Below, piece by piece: positions 1 through 9,132 of a DNA stretch of 64,000 nucleotides; within the stretch, counting starts at the first letter, position 1; each line of letters begins with the position of its first letter. The position numbers and the translations under genes were made by a program. The notes beneath the pieces are model-generated. The model searched no databases. It worked only from the letters and a program-made list of their open reading frames with translations, and was not told the DNA's origin. This DNA is from Luteibacter sp. (GTDB lineage: Bacteria > Pseudomonadota > Gammaproteobacteria > Xanthomonadales > Rhodanobacteraceae). The stretch covers positions 62,001-126,000 of the forward strand of contig NZ_WNDO01000004.1 in NCBI RefSeq assembly GCF_009912395.1, in the 5' to 3' direction.

Positions 1-1
1 C

Positions 2-3000
2 GTCGGCGGCGTGGCGGTCGATGCCAGCGGCAATCCGCTGATCACCAACGGCGGCGTGCCGGTGGATACCGGCGCGACGAGCGCGGGTGTCGGCGGTACG
101 GCAGTGGGCGCGAGCTCGCAGGCTGGCGGTTTCGCCGCGTCGTCGCTGGGTGTCGGCGCGTATGCGTCGGGCGCGCAGTCGACGGCGGTGGGTGCTGTGG
201 CGAACGCCACGGGCGATCTTTCCACGGCGGTGGGCACGCAGTCGGTCGCGGCCGGCGCGCAGTCGCTTGCGGCGGGCGTGGGTGCCACGGCGTCGAGCGC
301 GAACACGACAGCGTTGGGTGCGGGTACGAGCGCCGCTGGCGCGGGCAGCATCGCCATCGGCAGCGGCGCGGAGACGGGCTTCGGTCTGTTGGGCATCGAA
401 AGCGCGAACGCGATCGCGGTAGGCACGGGTAGCTGGGCGCTGGGCGCGAACGCGACGGCGCTGGGTGCGAACGCCTGGGCGACGGCGGCCAATTCGGTGG
501 CGCTTGGCGCGGGTTCGCAGGCGACACGTGCGAATACGGTGTCGGTGGGCGACAAGGGCAAGGAGCGTCAGGTCGTCAACGTGGCGGCGGGCACGACGAG
601 CACCGACGCGGTGAACAAGGGTCAGCTCGACGCGGTGGCCAGCAGCGTCAGCGACGCGAGCCATTACTTCAAGGCCAACGGCAATGGCGACGGCACGGAC
701 GACGCGCAGGCCAGCGGCAAGTACGCCACGGCGGCCGGTTCCGGCGCGTATGCCGGAGCGGAAGGCGCCACGGCCACCGGTAGTGGTGCGGTGGCGACGG
801 GTAGCCACGCCACGGCCAGCGGCTATGGCGCGGTGGCGACCGGACAGAACAGCGCGGCCTACGGTGCGGGCGCGCAGGCCGACGGCCCCGGCAGCATCGC
901 CGTCGGCGGCGTCGCGGTGGACGAAAACGGCAATCCGCTGATCACCAACGGTGGCGTGCCGGTCGATACCGGCGCCACGACGGCCGGTGTGGGTGGCACG
1001 GCTGTCGGCGCCAGTGCACAGGCCAGTGGCTTCGCGTCGTCGTCGCTCGGCGTCGGCGCCTATGCGTCGGGTGCGCAGGCGACGGCGGTCGGTGCTGTCG
1101 CGAACGCCATCGGCGACCTGTCGACGGCGGTGGGTACGCAGAGTGCCGCGACCGGTGCCAGCAGCGTTGCCGTCGGTGAAAGCGCGCAGGCCACGGGTGC
1201 GGAAAGCGTCGCGGTGGGCGGCAGCACGTTCTTCGGCTTCATCCCGGCGCAGGCCACGGGGACCGGTGCGGCGGCGTTCGGCGCCGGCGCCTGGGCCACG
1301 GCCGACTACGCCACGGCCCTGGGCTGGAATTCCTATGCCAGCGCGGTGAACAGCACGGCCGTCGGCCAGTCGGCGACCGCCAAGGCGGCCAACAGCGTGG
1401 CCCTTGGCGCGGGCTCGCAGGCGACTCGTGAAAACACGGTCTCCGTCGGTGACAAGGGGGCAGAGCGCCAGGTGAGCAACGTCGCCGCCGGCACCGAGAA
1501 CACCGATGCGGTGAACAAGGGCCAGTTGGACGCCGTGGCGAGCAGCGTCAGCGACGCGAGCCACTACTTCAAGGCGAACGGCAACGGAGACGGCTCGGAC
1601 GACGCCGAGGCCAGCGGTCAGTACGCCACGGCGGCAGGCTCCGGTGCGTATGCCGGTGCCGAAGGCGCCACGGCGACGGGTAGCGGTGCGGTCGCGACCG
1701 GTAGCCATGCCACGGCCAGTGGTTACGGTGCCGTGGCGACCGGCCAGAACAGCGCGGCGTATGGCGCGGGTTCGCAGGCGAACGGTCCGGGCAGCGTGGC
1801 GGTAGGCGGCGTCGCCGTCGATGCCGACGGCAAGCCGTTCATCACCAGTGGTGGCGCTCCAGTGGATACCGGTGCGACCACGGCGGGCGTGGGCGGTACG
1901 GCCGTGGGCGCCAGCGCCTCGGCCAACGGCTTCGCCGCCACGTCGGTCGGCGTCGGTGCCTATGCGTCCGGGTCGCAGTCGACCGCGCTGGGCGCGGTCG
2001 CCAACGCCACCGGCGATAACGCCACGGCGGTCGGTACGTCCACGACGGCTTCCGGTAATGGCTCGGTCGCGGTGGGTGGCCCGGCCGACCTCGGCGGCCT
2101 TCAGGTGTATACCGGCGCCACGGGCGCCAGCTCGGCGGCCTTCGGTGCGGGTGCGCAAGCCACGGCGGACTATGCCACCGCCCTCGGCGGCATCACGGGC
2201 GCCGAAGGCGTCGGCAGCACGGCCGTGGGTTACTTCGCCTACGCGCCGGGCACCAACGCGACGGCGCTGGGCATCAATAGCTGGGCATCGGGTGCCAGCA
2301 GCGTTGCGGTGGGCGACAACTCGACGGCACGCGGGGCCAATAGCGTCGCGCTGGGTTCCAACTCCCTGGCCACCCGTGCCAACACCGTGTCCGTGGGCGA
2401 CAAGGGCAGCGAACGCCAGGTGACCAATGTTGCCGCCGGCACGCAGGGCACCGACGCGACCAACGTGAACCAGCTCAACGCGCTGTCCGACAGCGTCAGC
2501 GCGGCGAAGCACTACGTCGCGGCGACGGGCGCGGGCGACGGCTCCGACGACGCGAAGGCCGCCGGCGGCTTCGCGACGGCGACCGGTGCGGGCAGCAGCG
2601 CCGCCGGCGACCTGTCCACGGCGGTAGGTGCGCTGGCGTCGGCGAGCAAGGAATCGACCACGGCTATCGGCGCATCGGCGAACGCCGCCGCGGCGAGCGC
2701 CACCGCCATCGGCGACAGCGCGCGTGCGCTGGCGGCCAATTCGGTGGCTCTCGGTGCGGGTTCGACCGCCACCCGCGCCAATACGGTGTCGGTAGGCAGC
2801 GCGGGCAACAACCGGCAGATCACCAATGTCGCGGCCGGTAGCCAGAACACCGACGCCGTGAACCTGGGCCAGCTCAACACCGCCCTGTCCAGCGCGTTCG
2901 CGGGATCGTCCAACGCCGCGGGCAACGCGGTGGCGATGGCGCTCGGTGGCGGTGCGACGATGGGCGCCAACGGTTTCGTGGGCCCGGTCTACCGGGTGCA

Positions 3001-3955
3001 GGGCGGCAGTTACCAGACGGTGGGCGACGCGGTGGGCGCGCTCGACGGGGCCTTGAGCTCGCTCAACAACCGCGTCGGCAGCCTCGAGTCGAAGTCGTCG
3101 GGTGGCACTAGCCTGCCGGGCACCGGTCCGGTGCGTCGCAACGCGGTCGTCACGCCGATGGCGGCCAGCGCCGCCGCGGTCGGTGCCTCGTCGGCGGTGG
3201 CCGAGGCGGCACCGGTGGCTCAGGGGACGCCGACCGCCGCCGGAGCGCCGGTCGCGGTCAGTCCGCAGGCCATCGTCGAGGGTACCGGCAACGGCACGGC
3301 GATCGGCTCGGGCAGCTATGCCAAGGACACCACCGATCTCGCCATCGGCAACAACGCCAGCGTGGGCGCCGACAGCAGCACGGCGGTGGGCACCGGAGCG
3401 ACGGTGACCGCCACGGCGACGAACGGTGTCGCGCTGGGTGCCGGTTCGGTTGCCGACCAGGCGAATACGGTGTCGGTGGGCAACGCCACGGCCCAGCGCC
3501 GGATCACCAACGTCGCCGCCGGCACCGCTCCCAGCGATGCCGCCACGGTCAGCCAGGTGGATCAGGCGGTGGTCACGGCGCAGTCGTACGCCGATCAGGG
3601 CGATGCCCGCACGTTGCAGAGTGCCAAGGCCTATACCGACCAGAAGTTCGGCGATGTGGTGAGCGGTGGTGCGTTCGACGAGTACAAGCGAACGGTTGAT
3701 CATCGCTTCAATAACCTCAACGACCGCCTCAACAAGGTGGGCGCGATGGGCGCGGCCATGTCGCAGATGGCCTTCAGCACCCAGGGCGTCAACGGCGATA
3801 ACCGCCTGGGCGTGGGCGTCGGCGGGTACAAGGGGCAGGGTGCCCTGTCGGTGGGTTACTCGCGGGCGCTGTCGTCGCACGCCAGCCTGACCTTCGGTGC
3901 CGCCGTCAGCGGCAGCGAAACCTCGGGTGGTGTCGGTGTAGGCGTAGGCTGGTAA
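2..3955 (+). CDS. Trimeric autotransporter adhesin (YadA/Hia type), 5' end outside window
   Basis: The reading frame is already open at base 2, so the N-terminus (signal peptide and upstream head) lies outside the window. The visible part, about 1317 residues, is built of YadA-like head motifs of the form A-x-G-x-x-A/S-x-A-x-G, alternating with neck or connector motifs (NTVSVGDKG...NVAAGT...TDAVNKGQL). A coiled-coil stalk follows, around the last 150 residues (DEYKRTVDHRFNNLNDRLN). The protein ends in a glycine-rich YadA anchor finishing in V-G-W, the expected beta-barrel terminus. Proteins of this family trimerise in the outer membrane and mediate attachment to surfaces, matrix or hosts. Three modules repeat with a 900-nt period. 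A T/P/A-rich segment near 3105-3290 separates head from stalk. The family assignment is secure; the ligand cannot be inferred. Confidence 0.93.
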   Translation, partial: VGGVAVDASGNPLITNGGVPVDTGATSAGVGGTAVGASSQAGGFAASSLGVGAYASGAQSTAVGAVANATGDLSTAVGTQSVAAGAQSLAAGVGATASSANTTALGAGTSAAGAGSIAIGSGAETGFGLLGIESANAIAVGTGSWALGANATALGANAWATAANSVALGAGSQATRANTVSVGDKGKERQVVNVAAGTTSTDAVNKGQLDAVASSVSDASHYFKANGNGDGTDDAQASGKYATAAGSGAYAGAEGATATGSGAVATGSHATASGYGAVATGQNSAAYGAGAQADGPGSIAVGGVAVDENGNPLITNGGVPVDTGATTAGVGGTAVGASAQASGFASSSLGVGAYASGAQATAVGAVANAIGDLSTAVGTQSAATGASSVAVGESAQATGAESVAVGGSTFFGFIPAQATGTGAAAFGAGAWATADYATALGWNSYASAVNSTAVGQSATAKAANSVALGAGSQATRENTVSVGDKGAERQVSNVAAGTENTDAVNKGQLDAVASSVSDASHYFKANGNGDGSDDAEASGQYATAAGSGAYAGAEGATATGSGAVATGSHATASGYGAVATGQNSAAYGAGSQANGPGSVAVGGVAVDADGKPFITSGGAPVDTGATTAGVGGTAVGASASANGFAATSVGVGAYASGSQSTALGAVANATGDNATAVGTSTTASGNGSVAVGGPADLGGLQVYTGATGASSAAFGAGAQATADYATALGGITGAEGVGSTAVGYFAYAPGTNATALGINSWASGASSVAVGDNSTARGANSVALGSNSLATRANTVSVGDKGSERQVTNVAAGTQGTDATNVNQLNALSDSVSAAKHYVAATGAGDGSDDAKAAGGFATATGAGSSAAGDLSTAVGALASASKESTTAIGASANAAAASATAIGDSARALAANSVALGAGSTATRANTVSVGSAGNNRQITNVAAGSQNTDAVNLGQLNTALSSAFAGSSNAAGNAVAMALGGGATMGANGFVGPVYRVQGGSYQTVGDAVGALDGALSSLNNRVGSLESKSSGGTSLPGTGPVRRNAVVTPMAASAAAVGASSAVAEAAPVAQGTPTAAGAPVAVSPQAIVEGTGNGTAIGSGSYAKDTTDLAIGNNASVGADSSTAVGTGATVTATATNGVALGAGSVADQANTVSVGNATAQRRITNVAAGTAPSDAATVSQVDQAVVTAQSYADQGDARTLQSAKAYTDQKFGDVVSGGAFDEYKRTVDHRFNNLNDRLNKVGAMGAAMSQMAFSTQGVNGDNRLGVGVGGYKGQGALSVGYSRALSSHASLTFGAAVSGSETSGGVGVGVGW
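11..2520 (+). repeat. Three long in-frame head modules with 900-nt period
   Basis: The module beginning with codons for V-A-V-D starts at 11, again at 911 and again at 1811, so the period is exactly 900 nt (300 residues) twice. Long stretches of copies 1 and 2 are nearly identical at nucleotide level, for example 661-900 against 1561-1800. Copy 3 diverges and shortens after about 2080. Each copy contains head repeats followed by a neck-like element. Such repeats can gain or lose units by recombination and may be collapsed in assemblies. Confidence 0.85.
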
Positions 3956-3965
3956 TCGTGTAGGC

Positions 3966-3983
3966 GGCGGCCTCATGGCCGCC
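3966..3983 (+). terminator. Short perfect hairpin after the adhesin gene
   Basis: GGCGGCC and GGCCGCC form a perfect 7-bp stem around a TCAT loop, 10 nt after the adhesin stop codon. No U-rich tract follows, so intrinsic termination is uncertain. The rest of the 198-nt gap before the secretion operon shows no other gene. Confidence 0.35.
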
Positions 3984-4153
3984 ACCGCTTACGGGCTTTG
4001 TCCAGGACGGGCGCGGCTTGGACGGTTCCTGCGTCCTCTTCAGGAACGTGACGGCCGCGGTCGCCCTCGACGCACGGTATGTGCTACCAATAGCGGCCCG
4101 CGTGGTCAGGAACGAACACGCGACCCAATGCACTAACGGACCGTGAGGATGGC

Positions 4154-5878
4154 ATGTCTGCGATGACCGAGCATAAGGACATGCTTACCGGGGAACCCGG
4201 TGAAGCCCAGGTGTGTGCGCACCTGGTGGCACATGGGAGGTTGAAGGATACCGACCTGGCGCGGGCGCGCCGTCTCCACGACGAAACGCCCGAAGGCACG
4301 CTCACCGCGCTCATGGCGCGGCTGGGGCTGGTATCCGAACGCGACCTCGCCGACGCGTGGGCCGATCTGCTCGGTCTGCCGCTGCTTGCCGCCAAGGACG
4401 CCCCCGACCTGCCGCCGGCGGATACCGAGCTTTCGCTACGTTTTCTCAAGCAGTACCACGTGGTCCCCGTCCGCGAGGGCGAGGAGGGCGTGGCCCTGCT
4501 GGTCTCCGACCCGGCCGATCCTTATCCGCTCCAGGCGGTACGCCTGGCCACCGGGCGCGATGTCCAGCTGCGTGTCGGACTGCGCTCGGAAATCGACGAC
4601 CTGATCGAGCGCTACTTCGGTCAGGGGCGCTCGGCCATGGGCAGCATCGTGGAAAGCCTGGATGGCAACGCCGCCGTCGAGGACGACGTTGAGCATCTTC
4701 GCGACCTCGCGTCCGAGGCGCCGGTGATCCGCCTGGTGAACCTGATCCTCCAGCGTGCGGTCGAGCAGCGCGCGTCCGACGTGCATATCGAACCCTTCGA
4801 GAACCGGCTCAAGGTGCGCTACCGCATCGACGGCGTGTTGCACGAGGTGGAGGCGCCGCCTTCCAGCTCCACCGCGGCGGTGATCTCCCGCGTGAAGATC
4901 ATGGCGCGCCTGAACATCGCCGAGCGCCGCCTTCCGCAGGACGGCCGCATCCAGTTGCGCGTGCAAGGCAAGGAACTCGACCTGCGCGTCTCCACCGTGC
5001 CGACCAGCTTCGGCGAATCCGTGGTGATGCGTATCCTCGACCGCGAGTCGGTCGTGTTCGACTTCGAGTCGCTGGGCTTCACCGACAATTTCCGCGACCG
5101 CTTCGTCGAGGTGCTCGATCGGCCGCACGGCATTCTCCTGGTCACCGGCCCCACCGGTTCGGGCAAGACCACCACGCTCTATACGGCGCTTTCGCAGATC
5201 AACACGCCGGACGTGAAGATCATCACGGTCGAGGACCCGGTCGAATACCAGATCGAGGGCATCAACCAGATCCAGGTCAAGCCGCAGATCGGCCTCGACT
5301 TCACTGGCGCGCTGCGCTCGATCGTCCGACAGGATCCCGACGTGATCATGATCGGCGAAATGCGCGACCTGGAGACATGCCGCATCGCGATCCAGTCGGC
5401 GCTTACGGGCCATCTCGTCTTGTCGACGTTGCATACCAACAGCGCGGCAGGCGGTATCACCCGATTGCTCGACATGGGCGTGGAGGATTATCTGCTCGGT
5501 TCCACCGTCAACGGCATCCTCGCCCAGCGCCTTGTGCGCCGGCTCGATCCGGAGACCGCGATCCCCTACGAGGCCATGCCCGAGGTGATCGAGCAGTTCC
5601 AGCTCGACAAATACACCGACGAGCGCCCCATCCGCCTGTGGAAGCCGGGCTCCAGCGCGATCAATCCCACGGGCTACCGTGGTCGTCGCGCGATCATGGA
5701 ATTCCTGGTGATGAGCGATCCGCTGCGACGCCTCGTCATGCAGCGTGCCGACGCCGGCGAAATCGAAAGACAGGCGCGTGCCGAGGGCATGCGCACGATG
5801 TACGAGGACGGTCTCGCCAAGGCGGTCATGGGCGTAACCACCATCGAGGAGGTCCTGCGCGTCACGCAGGATTCCTGA
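4154..5878 (+). CDS. gspE: Type II secretion ATPase GspE (XpsE)
   Basis: This is the cytoplasmic hexameric ATPase that powers pseudopilus assembly in the type II secretion system. The 574-residue protein has an N-terminal MshEN-type domain (about 1-170) that contacts GspL. A RecA-like ATPase core follows, with Walker A GPTGSGKTT near residue 332, the Asp-box TVEDPVEY, the Walker B region QDPDVIMIGEMRD and the His-box STLHTN. It is the first gene of an eleven-gene operon in the Xanthomonas xps order, and gspF starts 4 nt after its stop. The usual cysteine-rich zinc loop between the His-box and the C-terminal segment is absent: no cysteine occurs from RLVRRLDPE to GYRGRRAIMEF. The start is the ATG at 4154; the ATG at 4163 is an alternative. 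Confidence 0.95.
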   Translation: MSAMTEHKDMLTGEPGEAQVCAHLVAHGRLKDTDLARARRLHDETPEGTLTALMARLGLVSERDLADAWADLLGLPLLAAKDAPDLPPADTELSLRFLKQYHVVPVREGEEGVALLVSDPADPYPLQAVRLATGRDVQLRVGLRSEIDDLIERYFGQGRSAMGSIVESLDGNAAVEDDVEHLRDLASEAPVIRLVNLILQRAVEQRASDVHIEPFENRLKVRYRIDGVLHEVEAPPSSSTAAVISRVKIMARLNIAERRLPQDGRIQLRVQGKELDLRVSTVPTSFGESVVMRILDRESVVFDFESLGFTDNFRDRFVEVLDRPHGILLVTGPTGSGKTTTLYTALSQINTPDVKIITVEDPVEYQIEGINQIQVKPQIGLDFTGALRSIVRQDPDVIMIGEMRDLETCRIAIQSALTGHLVLSTLHTNSAAGGITRLLDMGVEDYLLGSTVNGILAQRLVRRLDPETAIPYEAMPEVIEQFQLDKYTDERPIRLWKPGSSAINPTGYRGRRAIMEFLVMSDPLRRLVMQRADAGEIERQARAEGMRTMYEDGLAKAVMGVTTIEEVLRVTQDS

Positions 5879-5882
5879 CACC

Positions 5883-7100
5883 ATGAGCCAGTTCCGTTAT
5901 CGAGCGATCAGCGCCGTGGGCGAAGTGCTCACCGGCCGCATGGAGGCGGCCTCGGTCGAGGACGTGGTCGCTCGCCTGCAGGACCAGGGGCATACCCCGC
6001 TCGAAGCGGCGCCGGCCGACGGCGATTCCTCGGGCGGCGGACTCGCCGCACTGTTCCGCAAGGGGCCGTTCACGGGCGACCAGCTGGCCCAGTTCACCCA
6101 TCAGCTCGCCACGTTGCTTGGCGCAGGGCAGCCGCTGGATCGCGCGCTGGGTATCCTTCTCGACCTGCCCGAGGGCGAGCGTGCGAAGAAACTCGTGGAG
6201 CGCATCCGCGATTGCGTTCGCGGAGGCACCACGCTCTCCACCGCGTTGGACGAAGAAAACGGCGTATTTCCACGGCTCTACATAAGCCTCGTCCGCGCGG
6301 GTGAAGCCGGCGGTTCGCTGGATGACACGCTGCGTCGCCTCGCCGACTACCTGGAGCGTTCGCAGGCCCTGCGCGGCAGCATCATCAACGCCCTGATCTA
6401 TCCCGCCTTCCTCATGGTCGGCGTGCTGGGTTCGCTTGTGCTGTTGCTTGCCTACGTCGTGCCGCAGTTCGTGCCGATCTTCGCGGACATGCAGGTGCCG
6501 ATCCCGGTGATCACCCAGGTGGTGCTCGCGATGGGTACCGTCATCAGCGACTGGTGGTGGGCGATGGCGCTCGTGTTCGTCGTGTTGGGCGTGCTTCTGA
6601 ACCTGCGCCTGCGCGATCCGGAACACAAGCTGGCCTTTCATGCGCGCATGCTCACCATGCGGGTCGCGGGCCCGCTTTTGCTCAAGGTCGAGACCGCGCG
6701 CATCGCGCGCACCCTGGGGACCCTGCTCAAGAACGGTGTGCCGCTGCTGTCGGCGCTCTCCATCGCGCGCCAGGTCACCGGCAACCGCGCACTCGACCAG
6801 GCGCTGGAGCAGGCGGCCGAACGCGTCAAAGGTGGTACAGGACTCGGTAGCGCGCTAGGCCAGACCGAGCGCTTTCCGCGCCTCGCCCTACAGATGATTC
6901 AGGTCGGCGAGGAGGCGGGTGCGCTCGACACCATGCTGCTCAAGGTCGCCGACACCTTCGATGTGGAAGCCAAGCGCGCCATCGACCGCCTGCTGGCGGC
7001 GCTGGTGCCTGCGCTGACCATCGTCATGACCGTCATGGTCGCTTTCATCATGGCGGCGATTCTTCTGCCGCTGCTCAGCCTCACCAGCAACATCAACTGA
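5883..7100 (+). CDS. gspF: Type II secretion inner-membrane platform protein GspF (XpsF)
   Basis: GspF is the polytopic platform protein of the type II secretion system. It sits at the centre of the inner-membrane complex and couples the GspE ATPase to pseudopilin assembly. The 405-residue protein shows the duplicated T2SSF domain layout: two cytoplasmic helical domains (about 65-185 and 265-385), a central membrane hairpin (about 175-240) and a C-terminal membrane segment (ALVPALTIVMTVMVAFIMAAILLPLL). Length is typical for the family. It follows gspE by 4 nt and precedes the major pseudopilin gene. Confidence 0.95.
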   Translation: MSQFRYRAISAVGEVLTGRMEAASVEDVVARLQDQGHTPLEAAPADGDSSGGGLAALFRKGPFTGDQLAQFTHQLATLLGAGQPLDRALGILLDLPEGERAKKLVERIRDCVRGGTTLSTALDEENGVFPRLYISLVRAGEAGGSLDDTLRRLADYLERSQALRGSIINALIYPAFLMVGVLGSLVLLLAYVVPQFVPIFADMQVPIPVITQVVLAMGTVISDWWWAMALVFVVLGVLLNLRLRDPEHKLAFHARMLTMRVAGPLLLKVETARIARTLGTLLKNGVPLLSALSIARQVTGNRALDQALEQAAERVKGGTGLGSALGQTERFPRLALQMIQVGEEAGALDTMLLKVADTFDVEAKRAIDRLLAALVPALTIVMTVMVAFIMAAILLPLLSLTSNIN

Positions 7101-7127
7101 TCAAACCGTTCCAAGGAGAGCTTGCCC

Positions 7128-7553
7128 ATGCGTACGACACGTACCCTCCGACACAGCCACGCCCGCGGCTTCACGCTGCTGGAAATGCTCGCCGTGATCG
7201 TCCTGATCGGCATCATCGGCGCCATCGTGGTGACCCAGGTCGGCAAGAACGTCGACAAGGGCAAGTACGGCGCGGGCAAGGCGCAGCTCACCACGCTCAG
7301 CCAGAAGATCGAGAACTACGCCCTCGACAACGGCACGCCGCCGCATGAACTGGGCGATCTGGTGGCCAAGCCCGCCGACGCTTCCAACTGGCAGGGCCCG
7401 TATGCCAAGGAATCCGACCTGAAGGATCCGTGGGGCCATGCGTTTGGCTATCGCTATCCGGGCGAGCACGGCAATTTCGACCTGGTCTTCTATGGCCAGG
7501 ACGGCAAGGCCGGCGGCGAAGGCTACTCCGCCGACGTCGGCAACTGGCAGTAA
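7128..7553 (+). CDS. gspG: Major pseudopilin GspG (XpsG)
   Basis: GspG is the main subunit of the type II secretion pseudopilus. The 141-residue protein has a short basic leader ending in G before F-T-L-L-E-M, the class III prepilin peptidase site with Glu at +5, and then a hydrophobic helix. The C-terminal half has the family pattern DPWGHAFGYRYPGEHG...FYGQDGKAGGEG, which holds the structural calcium site. I chose the ATG at 7128 because AAGGAGA ends 8 nt upstream; an upstream in-frame TTG at 7122 would sit almost on the Shine-Dalgarno sequence. No prepilin peptidase gene is present here, so processing probably relies on a PilD-type peptidase encoded elsewhere. Confidence 0.95.
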   Translation: MRTTRTLRHSHARGFTLLEMLAVIVLIGIIGAIVVTQVGKNVDKGKYGAGKAQLTTLSQKIENYALDNGTPPHELGDLVAKPADASNWQGPYAKESDLKDPWGHAFGYRYPGEHGNFDLVFYGQDGKAGGEGYSADVGNWQ

Positions 7554-7577
7554 TTCGTAAGGACGGCAAGCACGGCC

Positions 7578-8018
7578 ATGCGCGCGCGCGGTTTCACGCT
7601 GTTCGAAATGCTGGCCGTGATCCTCCTGATCGGGATCGCGGCCGCCGCCGTGTCCATTCCCATCAGCCAGGGGCTGGCCAGTGCGCGCGTGAATGCTGCC
7701 AGTGGTGAACTGGCGGCGGCGTTGCGCTGGACGCGCGCGCAGTCGATCGTGAAAGGACAGAGCCTCGCGCTCGAGGTGGACACCTCGGCGGCGACGTATC
7801 GCGCGCCGGGCAAGAGCGACGTGAGGCTACCCAGGGATATGCGCGTGTCGATCACCAGCGCGCGCGAAGACCAGGCCAATGCCACCACCGATCGCATCCG
7901 TTTCTTTCCCGACGGTAGTTCCACCGGGGGCCGGGTAACCCTCAAGCGGGGGCAGCGCGAGTGGCATGTCAACGTGGCATGGCTCACCGGCGCGGTCAGC
8001 GTGGTGGATACCAAATGA
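7578..8018 (+). CDS. gspH: Minor pseudopilin GspH (XpsH)
   Basis: This is a minor pseudopilin of the type II secretion system, expected near the tip of the pseudopilus. The 146-residue protein begins MRARG followed by F-T-L-F-E-M, giving a very short leader and a prepilin peptidase site with Glu at +5, and continues with a hydrophobic N-terminal helix of about 20 residues. The globular part is the usual variable GspH beta-domain. Its stop codon overlaps the start of gspI (ATGA at 8015-8018), so the two are probably translationally coupled. Confidence 0.9.
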   Translation: MRARGFTLFEMLAVILLIGIAAAAVSIPISQGLASARVNAASGELAAALRWTRAQSIVKGQSLALEVDTSAATYRAPGKSDVRLPRDMRVSITSAREDQANATTDRIRFFPDGSSTGGRVTLKRGQREWHVNVAWLTGAVSVVDTK

Positions 8019-8458
8019 GGCGCGCATCCAGGGCGCCGACGATCAACAGGGGGATAGGTTCGCGGCAGCAAGGCTTCAGCCTCCTTGAAGTGATCGCCGC
8101 GATCGCGGTGCTCGCCATCGCCTTCGCCGCGCTCATGCAGGTCGCCGGCAGTTCATTGAGCCTGACGGCCCGCGCCAACGAGCGCACGCAAGCGGCTTTG
8201 CGCGCCCACACGCTGCTCGACAGCGCGTTCGTCATGGACCCCGTCCAAGAGGGCGAAACCGAAGGGCGCTTCGACGACACCTATCGCTGGCGCATGAACG
8301 TGTCGCGCTACCAGCTGCCAGACGTACGTCCGGCGGACGACGGCGTATCCAGCCCGATCTATCGTCTCGACCTGGACGTCATCTGGGGGCGTGACGACAC
8401 CGAGCGCCATGCACGCTTCTCGACCCTGCGCATGGGTTCGGCGGGAGGTGGCGGATGA
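8015..8458 (+). CDS. gspI: Minor pseudopilin GspI (XpsI)
   Basis: This minor pseudopilin initiates the tip complex with GspJ and GspK. The 147-residue protein has an 18-residue basic leader, then G before F-S-L-L-E-V as the prepilin peptidase site, and a hydrophobic helix (AAIAVLAIAFAALMQVAG). I chose the ATG at 8015, which overlaps the gspH stop in an ATGA arrangement. A longer in-frame reading from 7961 would run far into gspH and add a non-leader-like stretch. The stop also overlaps the gspJ start. Confidence 0.92.
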   Translation: MRRASRAPTINRGIGSRQQGFSLLEVIAAIAVLAIAFAALMQVAGSSLSLTARANERTQAALRAHTLLDSAFVMDPVQEGETEGRFDDTYRWRMNVSRYQLPDVRPADDGVSSPIYRLDLDVIWGRDDTERHARFSTLRMGSAGGGG

Positions 8459-9132
8459 AGACCTCCCGCGGCTTCAGCCTGATGGAAGTGCTGGCGGCGC
8501 TGGCGCTGCTTTCCATCGTGCTGCTCGGTGTCTATTCCGGCATCAGCACGGCGACGCGTATCGTGCGCAGTGGTGACGACGCGATCCAGCGCATGGACGA
8601 AATCCGCTCCGCGCAGACCTTTATACGCGAAGAGCTGGCTCAGGCCCTGGTCATTCCGTTCGGTGAAACCGACGACGGCGATCCGCTCATCTTCACGGGC
8701 GACGCGACCACCGTCCGTTTCGTCGCCCCCTTGCCGGGCTACCTGTCGCGCATGGGCGCGCAGCTCATCACGTTGCGTCTGGTGGACGACGACGATCGCG
8801 GCGATCACCGGGGGCGCAAGCGCCTCGAGGTCCAGTTGTCCTTGCTGCCGCCCGACGGCGACGATCCCAAGCCACTCGGTGATCCCGAGGTGCTGCTCAA
8901 GGGCATCGGCAAGGGTAGCTTCACCTATCGCGGCCTCGACGAACAGAATCGCCCCACGGACTGGCAGGACGAGTGGGGCGACAAGCGGCGCACACCGTCC
9001 CTGGTGCGCGTACACCTGGAGGTCGAGGGCGGCGTGGCGTTCCCTGATCTCATCGCGCCGATCCGCATCGATCCGTCGGCGTCGCGCAATGGCTTCTTCT
9101 CGTCGCGTTCGCACGGGCAGGCACTGCGATGA
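8455..9132 (+). CDS. gspJ: Minor pseudopilin GspJ (XpsJ)
   Basis: This is a minor pseudopilin of the type II secretion tip complex. The 225-residue protein starts MKTSRG and is followed by F-S-L-M-E-V, a prepilin peptidase site with Glu at +5, and a hydrophobic helix (LAALALLSIVLLGVYSG). Length and the later beta-rich domain fit GspJ. It overlaps gspI at its 5' end and gspK at its 3' end by 4 nt each, consistent with coupled synthesis of the tip proteins. Confidence 0.92.
   Translation: MKTSRGFSLMEVLAALALLSIVLLGVYSGISTATRIVRSGDDAIQRMDEIRSAQTFIREELAQALVIPFGETDDGDPLIFTGDATTVRFVAPLPGYLSRMGAQLITLRLVDDDDRGDHRGRKRLEVQLSLLPPDGDDPKPLGDPEVLLKGIGKGSFTYRGLDEQNRPTDWQDEWGDKRRTPSLVRVHLEVEGGVAFPDLIAPIRIDPSASRNGFFSSRSHGQALR

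Noticed and set aside
11-2520. Repeats in the adhesin gene read as a CRISPR array
   Set aside because: The repeats are long (900-nt period), in frame and encode protein; there are no short identical repeats with unique spacers.
7961-8014. Longer N-terminus for gspI, and similar extensions for gspL (9959), gspM (11169) and xpsN (11717)
   Set aside because: The extensions lie inside the preceding genes, lack signal or leader features, and the downstream starts form ATGA overlaps or have good ribosome binding sites that fit the family lengths.
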